64,000 nt of DNA from Papio anubis (GCF_008728515.1 NC_044996.1:127091595-127155594), one strand, 5' to 3'; shown: positions 8,946 to 19,653, counted from the stretch's first letter. Notes: generated by a model not told the origin, from the letters alone. Made by a program: numbers and translations.

Positions 8946-11900
8946 TACAGAGAAGACTGCCCAAAAGAGAGACCACACCCAAAACTTGACCCTGATTAGG
9001 ATTATCTCAAACACAAATGTTTCTAAGAGCTTAATTCAAAGTATTGACAATCAATTTCAAATACCTGAATGGGCTAGTTCCTTTTAACCTAATAAATAAC
9101 TTTCTATTAATTCCCAAATCTGAAATGTTTAAATGTTATCAGTCTCTAGGTAGAAGGTCCTTACCCTCAGCTTTCACACCCACCAACAGAATTGCACCCA
9201 AGCTCGTATCTCAGTGTGAAGAAATGTACAAACTTGAATGAGAAATGAGGCCAGATCTTTGATTAATTCAGTAATCCATGTACTGCTCTACACACATAAA
9301 AAAAAATTCTAAAAACGATCAAAACCTAAAATCTGAACACTAAAATTGTGCGTCACCAACAAAAGATTTCTAACGTCGAGCTTGAGATTGAAAGTAAATT
9401 AGAAAAACCTCCAAACAGAAAGTTTAAATGTAGTCTTTTAATTGCATTACTGTCCTAAGTTGAAATGTAGTCCAACTGATGCCATGATCAGATAATAAAG
9501 AATCTGTGAGATTCTATCTCCTCCTTTATCAAGAAATTTGATGTTGCCAAATTATTTGATGTTGGGAAAAAAAAAAAAAACTTTAAAATCTAAAATTACC
9601 CAATTCTAAGCAAATAGCTTTTTCTACTTAGAAAGCAACTTAATACTTCAAATTGTGCTATTCTTGTACCAAAGTTAAGGGTTATCTAAAAGATTTCCCT
9701 CACGTTTTAGATCTATGCATGTGAATTAATTTATTCCTAAATGCCTCACTATTATTTGACATCAACTTATTACATGAAAAAGTCATATCCCCACAGTAAC
9801 TGCCAAAAATCAGGTACTGTGTTAGAATACCTTCTAATATCTAGAGGAAATAAAGATCACCAGTTATCAAAACGGCAGGGGACAGAATGTGAAATTTTAA
9901 CAGACATGTTGAAGAAAACCTATTTTCCTTGCTCTCTTTACAAATTTCTCACAGCCAATTTCTCAGATAAAGCTAAATTTTCTTTTACAGAGTAAATTGA
10001 AATGAAAATCATAATGAAAGGTTAACTTTCTGCAAGAGAAGCCACTGTCATTTCCAACAATGCAGCTATTGTTAAGAGTCTCTCATAGATTCCTGGACAC
10101 CGTGGTGAAACAAGGCTAGGGGTGATACTTAAAGGAATTTCTCCACCTCTGTCTTTCAGTTTGTAATGTAACAATACTGTACCTTCAAAGTAGAAACACC
10201 ATGTAAAATCTGGTTCCCGTTAACTGAAACTGCCTTAACCCCAAGCAGCATATTTGCAACCGAATACATCGGATTCGCAGTCAACCTTCTATTACCCATC
10301 TATGCGAGATGGCCCTGCGATTTCTTTCAATGGGAGCCTTTCCTTTTAAAACCCCAGGGGACACAATAGATGCCACACTCTGATTTAAATAATTCCAAGA
10401 AAATTACAATATAAACAAAAGCAGACTTAGGGAACTTGCATAAGTAAAAATCAAAAACCTAAGAAAAAGGGGTAAAAAAATACCAACCACAAACCCCTAA
10501 ATCATGAATAAATTTTATGACTGAGCCAGGAAAAAAGGAATACTCTCTGGACAAAGAATTCTATTTCAAATTTTTTAAAAAATATATCAGATTTTGCTTT
10601 TAAAAAATTTAGGCTTAGGAAATACGCTAAACAACAAAACTGGAATACTCAACTGTTTGATATATATACATATAGCAAATTAATCGCTGCATTGACTGTG
10701 TTAAAAAGGCAAGACAATTCAAAGAGATTTGATACCCTCTCCAATTGAGGAACCCCCAACTACTCTGAAATGGCAGATTATTTAACACTCTTGGAATGGT
10801 TAACTTTATTTAGAATGCCTCTTTTGGAGTTCTATTATTTAATACAGCCAAACGGAATTTTTCCCTAATTAGGTTTCCTTGTACTTGTGAAATGCTCACC
10901 ATACAGTGCTGGCAGCATTAGCTCTACAGCTTCTCTCTTCTGGCTCCTTCCCCCCTCCACCACCCCCGCCCCGAAAAAAAGATTTCCTTCCCAAATGTTC
11001 TCTTCTCTGCATTTGTCAACAGAAACACCTACTGGTGGTGTCAAACTGCTAAGACTGCTGCAGGCTTCCTTATTCCTGGTTTCAGTGTCAACGCCAAAAA
11101 TTCTCAATCCTAAAATAGTACTTTTAATAAAAAGAAATTAAAAGTCTTGCTAGGTACCCAACCTATCATATTCTCGAAAAGCAGCATGCCTTTTTAAAAA
11201 ATCTATTATTAATGGACCCTAATTGGATTGTTAATCATAAGATCATATTATCCCCTTCAACACTAAGATACAGAAACAAGTAAATATAGCCTCTTCACAT
11301 TTTGTGAATAACACATTTTAAAACACTTAAAGGGAATAAAAACAAATTTACATCTAAGTGTCACTCACATGTAATTCCGAATAGCCTCGGTGAAGATGTC
11401 TTTTTTGTAACCCTACACCAAGAAAGAAACAAGCTGGAAATGTTCCAGCAGATGTTACCTAAAATGATAATCCTGTTCTATACACATCTCTGTCTCCTGT
11501 TTCAGACAAACGCTCTCAGACAAATTAATTTGTCTAATCTTTTACATTTAACTATATAACCATTACGTTCAAACAAACCTAATTCAGATGCACAGAAATA
11601 AATCATTCGGTGTCAACAATACTTTCTAAAATCAGCTTAAATTCCAGCCAATTAAAATAGATTATGCTAACAGAATACTGATCTGCAACTACTTAAATAT
11701 CACAGCACCCGTCTAATCTCACTGTAGAGATACTAAGGTCAGGCTTTTCTTATTCAGGCATCTGTGCTTTAACACTCAAGTGAAGCGAAAAACAAAACCC
11801 TCAAGGAAGATCTGCCTTTACACTGAAATATGTTCAGGTTATTTTTTCCCACAACGTGGGCACAAAACGTGTCAATGCAAGGAGGACCTGTTCGTTCTGG

Positions 11901-12009
11901 GAGACGGTTCCAAACCCCAGAACCCGATTTCTATGAGGGTCCAAAGGGTATCAAGGTCTGAGAAGGGGCCATTCTTCTTCCCCGCACTATGCCAGTCATG
12001 AACTTCAGA
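8946..12009. other. Alu-free DNA left of the CpG island
   Basis: Three kilobases without Alu, L1 or LTR sequence that I can recognise, A+T-rich until about 11900. If the leftward gene is real this is its first or second intron. A minus-strand donor-like site (GCTGAGG before GTAAGG) lies near 9160 but lacks a convincing acceptor. The candidate exon at 11369-11412 lies within it. Confidence 0.55.
11369..11412 (-). other. candidate internal exon nearest the CpG island, minus strand
   Basis: On the minus strand GTTTCTTTCTTGGTGTAG is a strong acceptor. The 44-base segment ends TTACAT before GTGAGTGA, a strong donor. All three frames are open, and the one in phase with the later candidate exons reads GYKKDIFTEAIRNY. 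There is no ATG, so it may be 5' untranslated. It is the best individual exon call by splice signals. Confidence 0.47.
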
Positions 12010-13225
12010 GCATCGCCTGAAACTTGTTCGGGGGAGGTTGCGGAGCCGTGGGGCCAGCGGCGGGTCGCTCGCCCACCCTCCCGGGCAGCCAAGGTCAGAA
12101 GGGCCAGAGCCGCGACTGGAGTCTCGGGCTCCCTCCGAACTCCGGCAGGGGGCTCGGGCGCGCAGGCCCCTCCTCGGCGCCGGCGGGAAGGGGCTTCCCT
12201 CGCCGCAAGCCCCGGGGAGCTCTTGCCGCGGGAGCGGCGGGGCGGGGACGCCGCAGACCCGCCGCTGAGGGGAGCCCCGCGAGGTGGGCTCGACCCATCG
12301 CCCCTCTTTCACACCCTTTCGCCTCCCCACACCCCAAAAGGCAGCCCCAGCCCCTCGGAGGAAGCCCTTCCAGAGGTGCAGCGGAGCGCTGAGGAGGGGC
12401 TACTCCGGGCTGGGACACCCTCACCGCGTCGCCCCGTTCCGGGGGGACCGGCGCCGCCGCCCCTTCTCTCGTCCGCCCGGGGGGACCGGGTGGGTCCCCA
12501 CTCTCAGGAGAAGCTGGGTGAACGCGGGGCCGATGTAAGGGCAAGAAGGCTTGGCGGGCGGGTGGCGGCGCGACTACTCACCCCGCCGAGTCCCCCACTT
12601 CTAGCAGGGGACCCCACAGCTCCTGAGGACGCCGTCGCCGCTTTACCTTCCCCAGCGGCAGAGACAACTAATCGAAACCTCCGGCCCCGCCCTCTAGCAG
12701 AAGCGAACGCGCAGCCTAATTTGCTAACTGCCCCGCCCCAGCCGGCCCGTTCTGACCAATGGAAAAGCGCCTCAGGTTCTGCCCGATCCCGCCTTTACCC
12801 CGCCCCCTTCTGGTAGGAGCCAATGAGAAGGAAGCGCTTGTCTTGGGGTTCGGGCTCGCGCCGCTCGTGCTCGAGTCTCCGAAGCCGAAGAATGCTGGTT
12901 CCTTATACAAGCTCGCCTGCGCGCTCACGCGCGCGCCGCGCCTCCTGGCACGCCAGGTTTGGTTGCCCCGCCAAGCCCTAGCAACCTGGGCTGGAGAGGC
13001 TGAGAGGGGCGGGGCCCGAGCCTGGAGCTGACGCCGGGGGGAGCGCGAGGAAGGAGGGAGAGGGTCGACGGTGGTGGGGTGGGGAGATCGTGACTGAGAA
13101 AGGGGTGACTGCGGGGGTAGGGGGTGGCGAGGAGGCCCCGGAATCCGCCTGTCACTGCGGAAAAAAGGGGGAATCCTGCCTACAGCGCAGCTATCCTGCC
13201 CTCCCTCCGGAGGGACCCGTGCCGG
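12010..13225. promoter_or_regulatory. CpG-island promoter, probably bidirectional
   Basis: G+C content and CpG frequency rise sharply here and tail off by about 13580. Sp1-type GC boxes lie near 12684, 12729 and 12797. CCAAT motifs lie at about 12757 (GACCAATGG) and 12818 (GCCAATGAG). There is no clear TATA box. No Alu interrupts the island or the 3 kb on its left. Splice donors point leftwards at 12646 and 12581 on the minus strand, and one points rightwards at 13454. Such islands with paired CCAAT/GC boxes commonly drive housekeeping genes, often in both directions. The long frames inside are unlikely to be coding. Confidence 0.8.
12647..12725 (-). other. candidate first exon (5' untranslated), minus strand
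   Basis: On the minus strand the segment ends CCGCTGGGGAAG before GTAAAG, a good donor, and lies just downstream of the GC and CCAAT boxes. An alternative donor, GGCGGG before GTGAGT, would place the exon end at 12582. There is no ATG. The right-hand boundary (start site) is a guess from the position of the CCAAT motif. Confidence 0.4.
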
Positions 13226-13370
13226 GGGCTTTGGTGGGGGAAGTCGGGGAAGAGGAGGAGAGCACACTCGGGGCGGGAGCTGAGAAATACAGGATGGAGG
13301 ATGGTTTATCTCTGTTGTTGGTAAAAATGATATCGAAGTCCATTGCTGCTGCTGCCCAACTGTTGCCGCT

Positions 13371-13432
13371 GCGTGTGCACACACACACGCCCGTATGCAC
13401 ACACATAACACACACTCACACGTACACTCATC
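13371..13432. repeat. imperfect CA-rich tract
   Basis: Runs of CACACA broken by GCCCGTATG, TAACA and TCACACGT. On the shoulder of the CpG island. Confidence 0.8.
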
Positions 13433-13525
13433 CAGCAGCTTGCTGTCCCTTGGGTGAGTTAGGCGCAAAGACCTAGCAGCCTGAGGATTCCTTACACAGC
13501 AGCCAAGCGCGTGCAAAGAGCTGTC

Positions 13526-13552
13526 GCAGCAGTAGCAGCAGCAGCAGCAGCA
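13526..13552 (+). repeat. (GCA)9 trinucleotide tract, one interruption
   Basis: Nine GCA units with one GTA (third unit), about 0.3 kb right of the CpG-island core. It reads as CAG on the plus strand. Not inside a supported coding frame. Confidence 0.95.
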
Positions 13553-14439
13553 ACGACCCACACCTCCGCTTCGGTCCGATGCTCTGCCACACAAGATCCC
13601 CCCAGCTGGCTTGAAAGCAATGAAGTCATCGCCCAACCAGTGGAAATGTAAAGATCTTAATACCCACCATGGATCGGGTTTCCAAGGAGGATGAAGAAGT
13701 GATGAAATGGAAGGAGATAACATCTCCAATGCTACTTTTAGAAAATAAAGAAAATAATTTTTAAAAAGACATTGGGGACAAATCTATGGAAAGCTGCATA
13801 ATAATTTTCACTTTAACAAGCAAAGGCGAAAAATAGGGTCTCTTCTAGTTAGGAAAAGCACGGAAAATAGGCAGTGTATGAGGTCATAGCAGTCACCAAA
13901 TTAGAAAGATGCAGTACAGTAATAGGAAATAGATATTTTGGATAAAATCCACTTAATCTATTCCTGTAGTGAATCTGGCAACAATATGTAGCAGCATGCT
14001 CAGTTTGGCCACTTGATACCAAGCCAATAGGATTTTCTTTTTCATAACGGTGAATATTTGATGAGGAAATGAAAGTGGAAGCATATTAGAAAATTTTACA
14101 GGTAGGAGCAATGAATTAGCAGTGAGGGAAAATGGAGTCAGAGGCAACAACAGAGGACTTCACAGAGTCTCCTTCCTCCTCCAGATGCAAAGTAACAGTG
14201 CTGTGACCTCCAGCTTCACCCACGTGGATCCAGAACTCCTGGGGCAATCACTCCATTTTCATCCCTGTATATCAGAGACTATGTACTAGGAATTTCAGCA
14301 GCATTACCTTTGACTCAAATGAATAATTTTTAAATTTTTCTTTAGACCTGGTGAACCAGAAGTAATGAATTAATTATCCATATAGATCCATAAGATGGAG
14401 AAAAAACAATAACTGAACATCTGTTAATATAGGTCCAAT

Positions 14440-14716
14440 CCTGTAATCCCAGCACTTTGGGAGGCCGAGGCGGGCGGATCACGAGGTCAGGAGATCGAGA
14501 CCATCCTGGCTAACATGGCGAAACCCCGTCTCTACTAAAAATACAAAAAAACTAGCCGGGCGTGGTGGCGGGCGCCTGTAGTCCCAGCTACTCGGAGGCT
14601 GAGGCAGGAGAATGGCCTGAACCTGGGAGGCGGAGCTTGCAGTGAGCCGAGATCGCGCCACTGCACTCCAGCCTGGGTGACACAGCACGAGACTCCGTCT
14701 CAAAAAAAAAAAAAAA
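14440..14716 (+). mobile_element. AluY, 5'-truncated, exact target duplication
   Basis: Begins at CCTGTAATCCCAGC, so the head is missing. The 14-base duplication AATATAGGTCCAAT is exact at 14426-14439 and 14717-14730. Few differences from AluY. Confidence 0.95.
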
Positions 14717-14853
14717 AATATAGGTCCAATTTAGTATTAAGTAGTAATATTAGATGCCTTATAATGTGCCATCCCATATATACAAATATGACCTTCTGCT
14801 TAGGGACATTTGCTTTGATCTGGTTTTCAGTAGTGTTAAAGGATTTCTTGCAG

Positions 14854-15148
14854 GCCGGGCGCGGTGGCTCAAGCCTGTAATCCCAGCACTTTGGGAGGCC
14901 GAGACAGGCGGATCACGAGGTCAGGAGATCGAGACCATCCTGGCTAACACGGTGAAACCCCATCTCTACTAAAAATACAAAAAAACTAGCCGGGCGAAGT
15001 GGCGGGCGCCTGTAGTCCCAGCTACTCGGGAGGCTGAGGCAGGAGAATGGCGTGAACCCGGGAGGCGGAGCTTGCAGTGAGCTGAGATCTGGCCACTGCA
15101 CTCCAGCCTGGGTGACAGAGCAAGACTCCGTCTCAAAAAAAAAAAAAA
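14854..15148 (+). mobile_element. AluY of Old World monkey (AluYR-like) type, full length
   Basis: Full-length young Alu flanked by the exact 16-base duplication AAAGGATTTCTTGCAG at 14838-14853 and 15149-15164. Variants such as GGTGGCTCAAGCC, GGCCGAGACAGG, AACTAGCCGGGCG and GCTGAGATCTGGCC separate it from human AluY and suggest the cercopithecid lineage. Confidence 0.93.
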
Positions 15149-15245
15149 AAAGGATTTCTTGCAGTCACACGCAGTTTAGTTAATTCCTCTTTTGGTCAAA
15201 AACTAACCTTTCTAGAAAGTTAGTAAAAGTTAAACAGTACCATGT

Positions 15246-15546
15246 GCCGGGAGTGGTGGCTCATGCCTGTAATCCCAGCACTTTGGGAGGCCAAGGCGGG
15301 TGGATCACCTGAGGTTAGAAATTTGAGACCAGCCTGGCCAACATGGTGAAACTCCCATCTCTACTAAAAATACAAAAAAATTAGCTGGGAGTGGTGGCAC
15401 GCACCTGTAGTCCCACCGACTAGGGAGGCTGAGGCGGGAGAATCGCTTGAACCTGGGAGGTCAAGGTTGTAGTCAACCGAATGGTACCACTGCACTCCAA
15501 TCTGGGCTACAGAGTAAGACTCTGTCTCCAAAAAAAAAAAAAAAAA
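15246..15546 (+). mobile_element. AluS
   Basis: Full-length sense Alu with a pure A tail. Confidence 0.92.
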
Positions 15547-15649
15547 GTACTGTGCTGCCATTTAACTGAGCTCTTATGTAGAAAGAACACTAATACTAAC
15601 CAGTGAATGGATACCTGCTATGTGCGAAGAACTTCACGTAGATTTAGGG

Positions 15650-16000
15650 TCGCCAGGTAAAATGCAAGATGCCACGTTAAATTTGAATTTCAGATAAACA
15701 ACGAATAATTTTTAGTGTAAGTATGTATTTTTATCCTGGATACATGTGGGACAAGGCTAGAAAACTAAATCAGGTTCTAACCATTGCCAAAAAAATTACA
15801 AAATGCCCTTCTAGGTCTAGACCTTGTAATGCAATCAGGATCTGGGAGAAAAGCTTAAGAACCAAATTAATGTATAAATTTGTAGTGTTTGTAGAAAGAG
15901 GTGAGCATACTTAGACTAAAACATTATTTGCTGTTTATCTCAAATTCAATTTTAACTGAGCATCTTCGATTTTTATTTGCTAAATCTGGCACCCTACATA
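15650..16000. mobile_element. palindromic DNA element (MER53-like) opened by about 190 bases
   Basis: The left arm (about 15650-15722) contains AATTTGAATTTCAGATAAACA. The right arm (about 15913-16000) contains its diverged inverted partner, TGTTTATCTCAAATTCAATT, and ends in the complement of the left end (CTGGCACCCTAC against AGGGTCGCCAGG). Between the arms lies the first copy of a local duplication. The MER53 label is from memory and uncertain; the inverted arms are visible. Confidence 0.6.
15725..15912 (+). repeat. local duplication, copy 1
   Basis: Shares, in order, TTTTTATCCT, ATGTGGGACAAG, TTGCCAAAAAAA-like, TAATGCAATCAGG, TCTGG, AGAAAAGCTTAAGAA, TATAGTGTTT-like and GAGGTGAGCAT with the segment at 16145-16608. 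No family recognised. Confidence 0.75.
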
Positions 16001-16144
16001 CATTATCTCTAATCCTCTCAATTCTCTGTGAAATTCTCACCATTTTCCAGATGAAGAAACAGCTTCAGAACCTACCCGGCATCAATTTGCTTTTTTGCCC
16101 TTCTAATAGAACCCCAACTCCGTTGAAAGAAAGATGTAAGACAT

Positions 16145-16608
16145 TTTTATCCTCAATATATGTGGGACAAGTCTACTTCTAGCATTCTATTCATTGTCAA
16201 AAAAACATTTATGAAGTATCCATCTTGGCCTAGACCTCATAATGCAATCAGGGTCTGGTAGAAAAGCTTAAGAATCCAACCAACACATAATTTGTCTTGC
16301 TTTGTCGCCCAGGCTGGAGTGTAGTGGCATGATCTCGGCTCACTACAACTTCTGCCTCCTGGGTTTAAGTGATTATCCTGCCTCAGACCCCCGAGTAGCT
16401 GGGATTACAGGCGCACGCCACCACACTCTGCTAATTTCTGTATTTTTAGTAGAAATGGGGTTTCACCATGTTGGCCAGGCTGGTTTCGAACTCCTGGCCT
16501 CAAGTGATCCGCCTGCCTCAGCCTCCCAAAGTGCTGGGATTATAGGCATGAGCCGCGGTGCCTGGCTCAGCACGTAAATTTATAGTGTTTACAGGAAGAG
16601 GTGAGCAT
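16145..16608 (+). repeat. local duplication, copy 2, opened by an Alu
   Basis: Matches 15725-15912 along its length once the antisense Alu at 16292-16567 is removed. The two copies are diverged enough to predate the Alu insertion. Confidence 0.75.
16292..16567 (-). mobile_element. AluS
   Basis: Antisense Alu lacking most of its T run; it interrupts duplication copy 2. Confidence 0.9.
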
Positions 16609-17212
16609 TAGTTATTCCTTGGCCCTGCTCAGAGCTTAAATCAAACTGTCAGATCTTACATGTTTTCATTTAAAGTTTATACCATTTGGAAAATTTTCAT
16701 TTTAAAAATTTGAACCCAATTCCTCATTTGAAACAAAACCTCTATCTTTGTCCTCCAGACACTGAGTTTAACCAGGAACAGTGTGGAAAGAACAGAAATG
16801 TCAGCCTTAACACTTTAACCAATTTTCTTCTGTATCTTGAGCAAACCTTAAATTGCAATCATATCTTTTAAAAAATGTTCAGGACATTTTCTCCCTAACC
16901 AAATAAGCTGTATCTCTGTGATGGTGATTATGACCTATCACAGTCATAGACAGTGAAAGTTGGCAAGGGAGCTATAAATAGTAATTAAATCCTAATATCT
17001 TGCAGGAGTTTGGTAGCAGGAATTAAAAACATTTTTATGTGTTATATGTTAAAAACAAAAAAAAAGAAAGAAAAGAAGGAAGGTAGGAAGGAAAAGGAGA
17101 AAAGAAAGGAAAGAAAGAAGGGAAGGAAGGAAATGTCTGTTTCAAAAGACCCAAGAAAGAAAACCACACCAGAAAAGAATGCCATAGGAAAGGGGTTTGT
17201 TGCCGGGGCAGT
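16609..17212. other. non-repeat DNA with a GAAAG/GGAAG purine tract
   Basis: Unassigned except for an A/G-only tract at about 17054-17130 (GAAAG, GGAAG and AAGG units), which is simple sequence. Confidence 0.6.
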
Positions 17213-17755
17213 GTAGCTTAGTGACTAAAACTATAGACTCGGGTGTCAGATGGCCCGGGCTCAAATGCTAGCTCTAGTTATGTCCTTTGGCAAATTGCTC
17301 AACTTCTCTGTGCCTCAGTTTCCTCCTCTGTAAAAATGGAGATGAAGCCAGGCGCGGTGACTCATGCCTGTAATCCCAGCACTTTGGAAGGCCAAGGTGG
17401 GTGGATCACTTGAGGTCTGGAGTTCCAGACCAGCCTGGCCAACACAGCGAAACCCGTCTCTACTAAAAATACAAAAATTAGCTGGGTGTGGTGGTGAGTG
17501 TCTGTAATCCCAGCTACTTGGGAGGCTGAGGCAGGAGAATTGCTTGAACCTGGGAGGCAGAGATTGCAGCGAGCCTGAGATTGCACCACTGCACTCCAGC
17601 CTGGGCAAAAGAGTGAGACTCCATCTCAAAAAAAATTGGAGATGATGATGATAATAGTGGTTACTTCATAGGTTTAGGTGAGTGACTATTTGTGAAATAT
17701 TTAGAAGAGTATCAGACCCATAGTAAGGACTTTATAAAGATCAGGTGTTACTGAG
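17213..17755 (+). mobile_element. MIR split by an Alu
   Basis: The left part (17213-17345) has GTGTAGCTTAGTGACTAAAA, TTTGGCAAATTGCTCAACTTC and GTGCCTCAGTTTCCTCC. The right part (17634-17755) has the GATGATAATAGT to AGTATCAGACCCATAGTAAG end of a MIR. The break carries an Alu target duplication (TGGAGATGA at both sides). Confidence 0.85.
17346..17633 (+). mobile_element. AluS inserted in a MIR
   Basis: Full-length sense Alu. TGGAGATGA occurs at 17337-17345 and again at about 17637-17645. Confidence 0.93.
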
Positions 17756-18164
17756 CAGGCTCAATTCCATGGGGTATAAATGAAGTGGTTTATTTCTCTC
17801 CGATCACTACTTTGAAACATGTTTTGTGGTAAATTTACCTTTCATGTCCCTTCATATCTTGGATACTTTTTTTGACATTTAGATGTTTTCTGCTATTAAA
17901 AATCAGCCGTTTAAAACTCTAATCTTGTGTTTGATTTAAATCCACTTCCCCACTTCCCACCATCATCACCTGTCAGGCTTGTGGCTCATGGTACCTAAAG
18001 TGACCAAAGTGACCAACATAAAGTGACCAGGGCATGTGATGGGGCCTTACTCCAGTTCCTTGGAAGGTGTGGTCAGTTCCCTCACCAAGCCTAACTTCTG
18101 TGACCACAGGGAGGCAGAGGGGAGAGAGAACCATCAGCTCTTGGCTTAACAACTCATGAAAGCC
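17756..18164. other. non-repeat DNA, nothing recognised
   Basis: No clear element. A short iteration of AAAGTGACCA/AAGTGACCAA occurs at about 17997-18029. Confidence 0.4.
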
Positions 18165-18352
18165 CCTTTGAACATGGGCTACACTTAGTAACTCACTTTG
18201 AACAAAATATGGCAAGAGTACCGATCACTGATGGTCATGACCTGAGACTAGGTCATAGAAGGTATAGCAGCTTCCTCCTTGCTCTCTCTCTTGAATCACT
18301 CACTAAGGGGGAAGCCAGCTACATGTCACGAGGACACTTTCAAGAGGCCTTG

Positions 18353-18660
18353 GCCACGCATAGTGGCTCACACCTGTAATCCCAGCACTTTGGGAGGCCA
18401 AGGTAGGAGGATCACTTGAGGTCAGGAGTTTGAGACCAGCCTGGCCAACATGGTGAAACCCCTTCTCTACTAAAAATACAAAAAAAAATTAGCTGGGCAT
18501 GCTGGAGGGGCGCCTGTAATCCCAGCTACTGGGGAGGCTGAGGCAGGAGAATCGCTTAACTCAGGAGGCAGAGGCTGCAGTGAGCTGAGATTCCACCACT
18601 GCACTCCAGCCTGGGCAACAGAGTGAGACTCCATCTCAGAAAAAAATTAAAATAAAAATA
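18353..18660 (+). mobile_element. AluS inserted in the MLT1
   Basis: Full-length sense Alu, A/T-rich tail. Confidence 0.92.
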
Positions 18661-18682
18661 AAATTCAAAAATACAGAAAAAA

Positions 18683-18862
18683 AAAAAAATAGGCGTGCTG
18701 GCACCTGCCTATAATCCCAGCTACTTGGAAGGCTGAAGCAGAAGGATTGCTGGAGCCCAGAAGTTTGAGGCTGCAATGAGCCATGACATGACATGAGAGC
18801 ACCACTGCACCCCAGCCTGAGTGACAGAGCAAGACCCAATCTCAAACAAAACAAAACAAAAA
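18683..18862 (+). mobile_element. Alu right-monomer fragment with AAAAC tail
   Basis: Single monomer (GGCGTGCTGGCACCTGCC onward) ending in AAACAAAAC units, downstream of the full Alu. Confidence 0.82.
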
Positions 18863-19189
18863 ATGTGTGGCCTATGGAGAGACCATGATGCGAGGAACTG
18901 AATGGAGAGACCATGAGGTGAGGAACTGAAGTCTGCTGCCAATAGCCATGTGAGTACGCCATCTTGGAAGCAGATTCTCCAGCCCCAGTTAAGCCCTTGA
19001 TGGCTGTAGCCCCAGCTGACATCCTGACTGCAACCTCATGAGAGACCCTGAGCCAGAACCACCCAGCTAAGCCCCTCCTGAATTCCTGACACTCAGAAAC
19101 TATGGTATGACAAATGTTTGTTGTTTTGAGCCACTAAGTTTTGGGGTAATTTGTGATGCACCCATGAGTAACTAACACAAGTGGTTCCT

Positions 19190-19440
19190 ATCTCCATTTT
19201 GCAGATAAGGTTTTAGGAACCTGCCCAAGCTCACCCAGCCAGTAGGCGGTGGAACCAGGACCCAGGAAGAAGTCTAACTCAACCTTTAAGCTCTTTCCCC
19301 TCAGCAGTAGAAACCATGTACGGAATGCCACTATGTGCCAGGAACTTCCCTTACGTTGTCTCATTTATTCCACAATAGCTCTGCAAGGAAGACATCTTTC
19401 TGCCTTTCAAAAAGGTATCAAAGTAAAGTTCCTATCTTCC
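19190..19440 (-). mobile_element. MIR-type fragments
   Basis: Contains CCATTTTGCAGATAAGG, CTGCCCAAGCTCACCCAGCCAGTAGGCGGTGGAACC and ACTATGTGCCAGGAACTT, all antisense MIR landmarks. Their order suggests two overlapping or rearranged copies. Confidence 0.6.
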
Positions 19441-19615
19441 TTTTTTTCTTTTTTTTTTCAGACAGGGTCTCGCTCTGTCACCCAGGCTGGAGTGCAGTGG
19501 CGCCATCTCGACTCACTGCAACCTCTGCCTCCCAGGCTCAAGAGATCCTCCTGCCTCAGCCTCCCCAGTATCTAGGTTAGGACTGCAGGCATGAGTCACT
19601 ATGCCTGGCAAATTT

Positions 19616-19653
<38 letters not shown>

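Larger units (their letters stand above)
13226..14425. other. Alu-free DNA right of the CpG island, with CA- and CAG-rich tracts
   Basis: G+C content falls to ordinary values by about 13660. A broken CA-rich tract lies at about 13371-13432 and a GCA repeat at 13526-13552. A possible plus-strand donor (TTGG before GTGAGT) is at 13454 and an acceptor-like CTCCTTCCTCCTCCAG ends at 14183. I cannot connect these into a transcript. Confidence 0.45.
18165..19183 (+). mobile_element. MLT1-type MaLR LTR split by Alus
   Basis: Left piece to about 18350 (GGAAGCCAGCTACATGTCACGAGGACAC). Right piece from about 18863 (GGAGAGACCATG, GCCATGTGAGTACGCCATCTTGGAAG, CTCATGAGAGACCCTGAGCC) ends TGTTTTGAGCCACTAAG ... 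GAGTAACTAACACAA, the typical 3' end of an MLT1 LTR. Confidence 0.72.

Noticed and set aside
9156..9230. Additional minus-strand exon ending at a GCTGAGG/GTAAGG donor
   Set aside because: The donor is good but no acceptor with a pyrimidine tract lies at a sensible distance, and frames are not in phase with the other candidates.
11989..12816. 275-codon plus-strand frame in the CpG island
   Set aside because: Low-complexity Pro/Arg/Ala/Gly composition and several overlapping frames on both strands are expected where stop codons are rare. It also crosses the promoter motifs.
12716..13729. 337-codon minus-strand frame, the longest in the window
   Set aside because: It owes its length to G+C-rich sequence, translated CA and GCA repeats (CVCIRACVCAH, CCCCCC) and runs through the GC and CCAAT boxes. 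No domain recognised.
14184..14346. Plus-strand exon after an acceptor-like CTCCTTCCTCCTCCAG
   Set aside because: The proposed donor (CTG before GTGAAC) is weak, the interior has stops in the useful frames, and nothing links it to the island donor at 13454.
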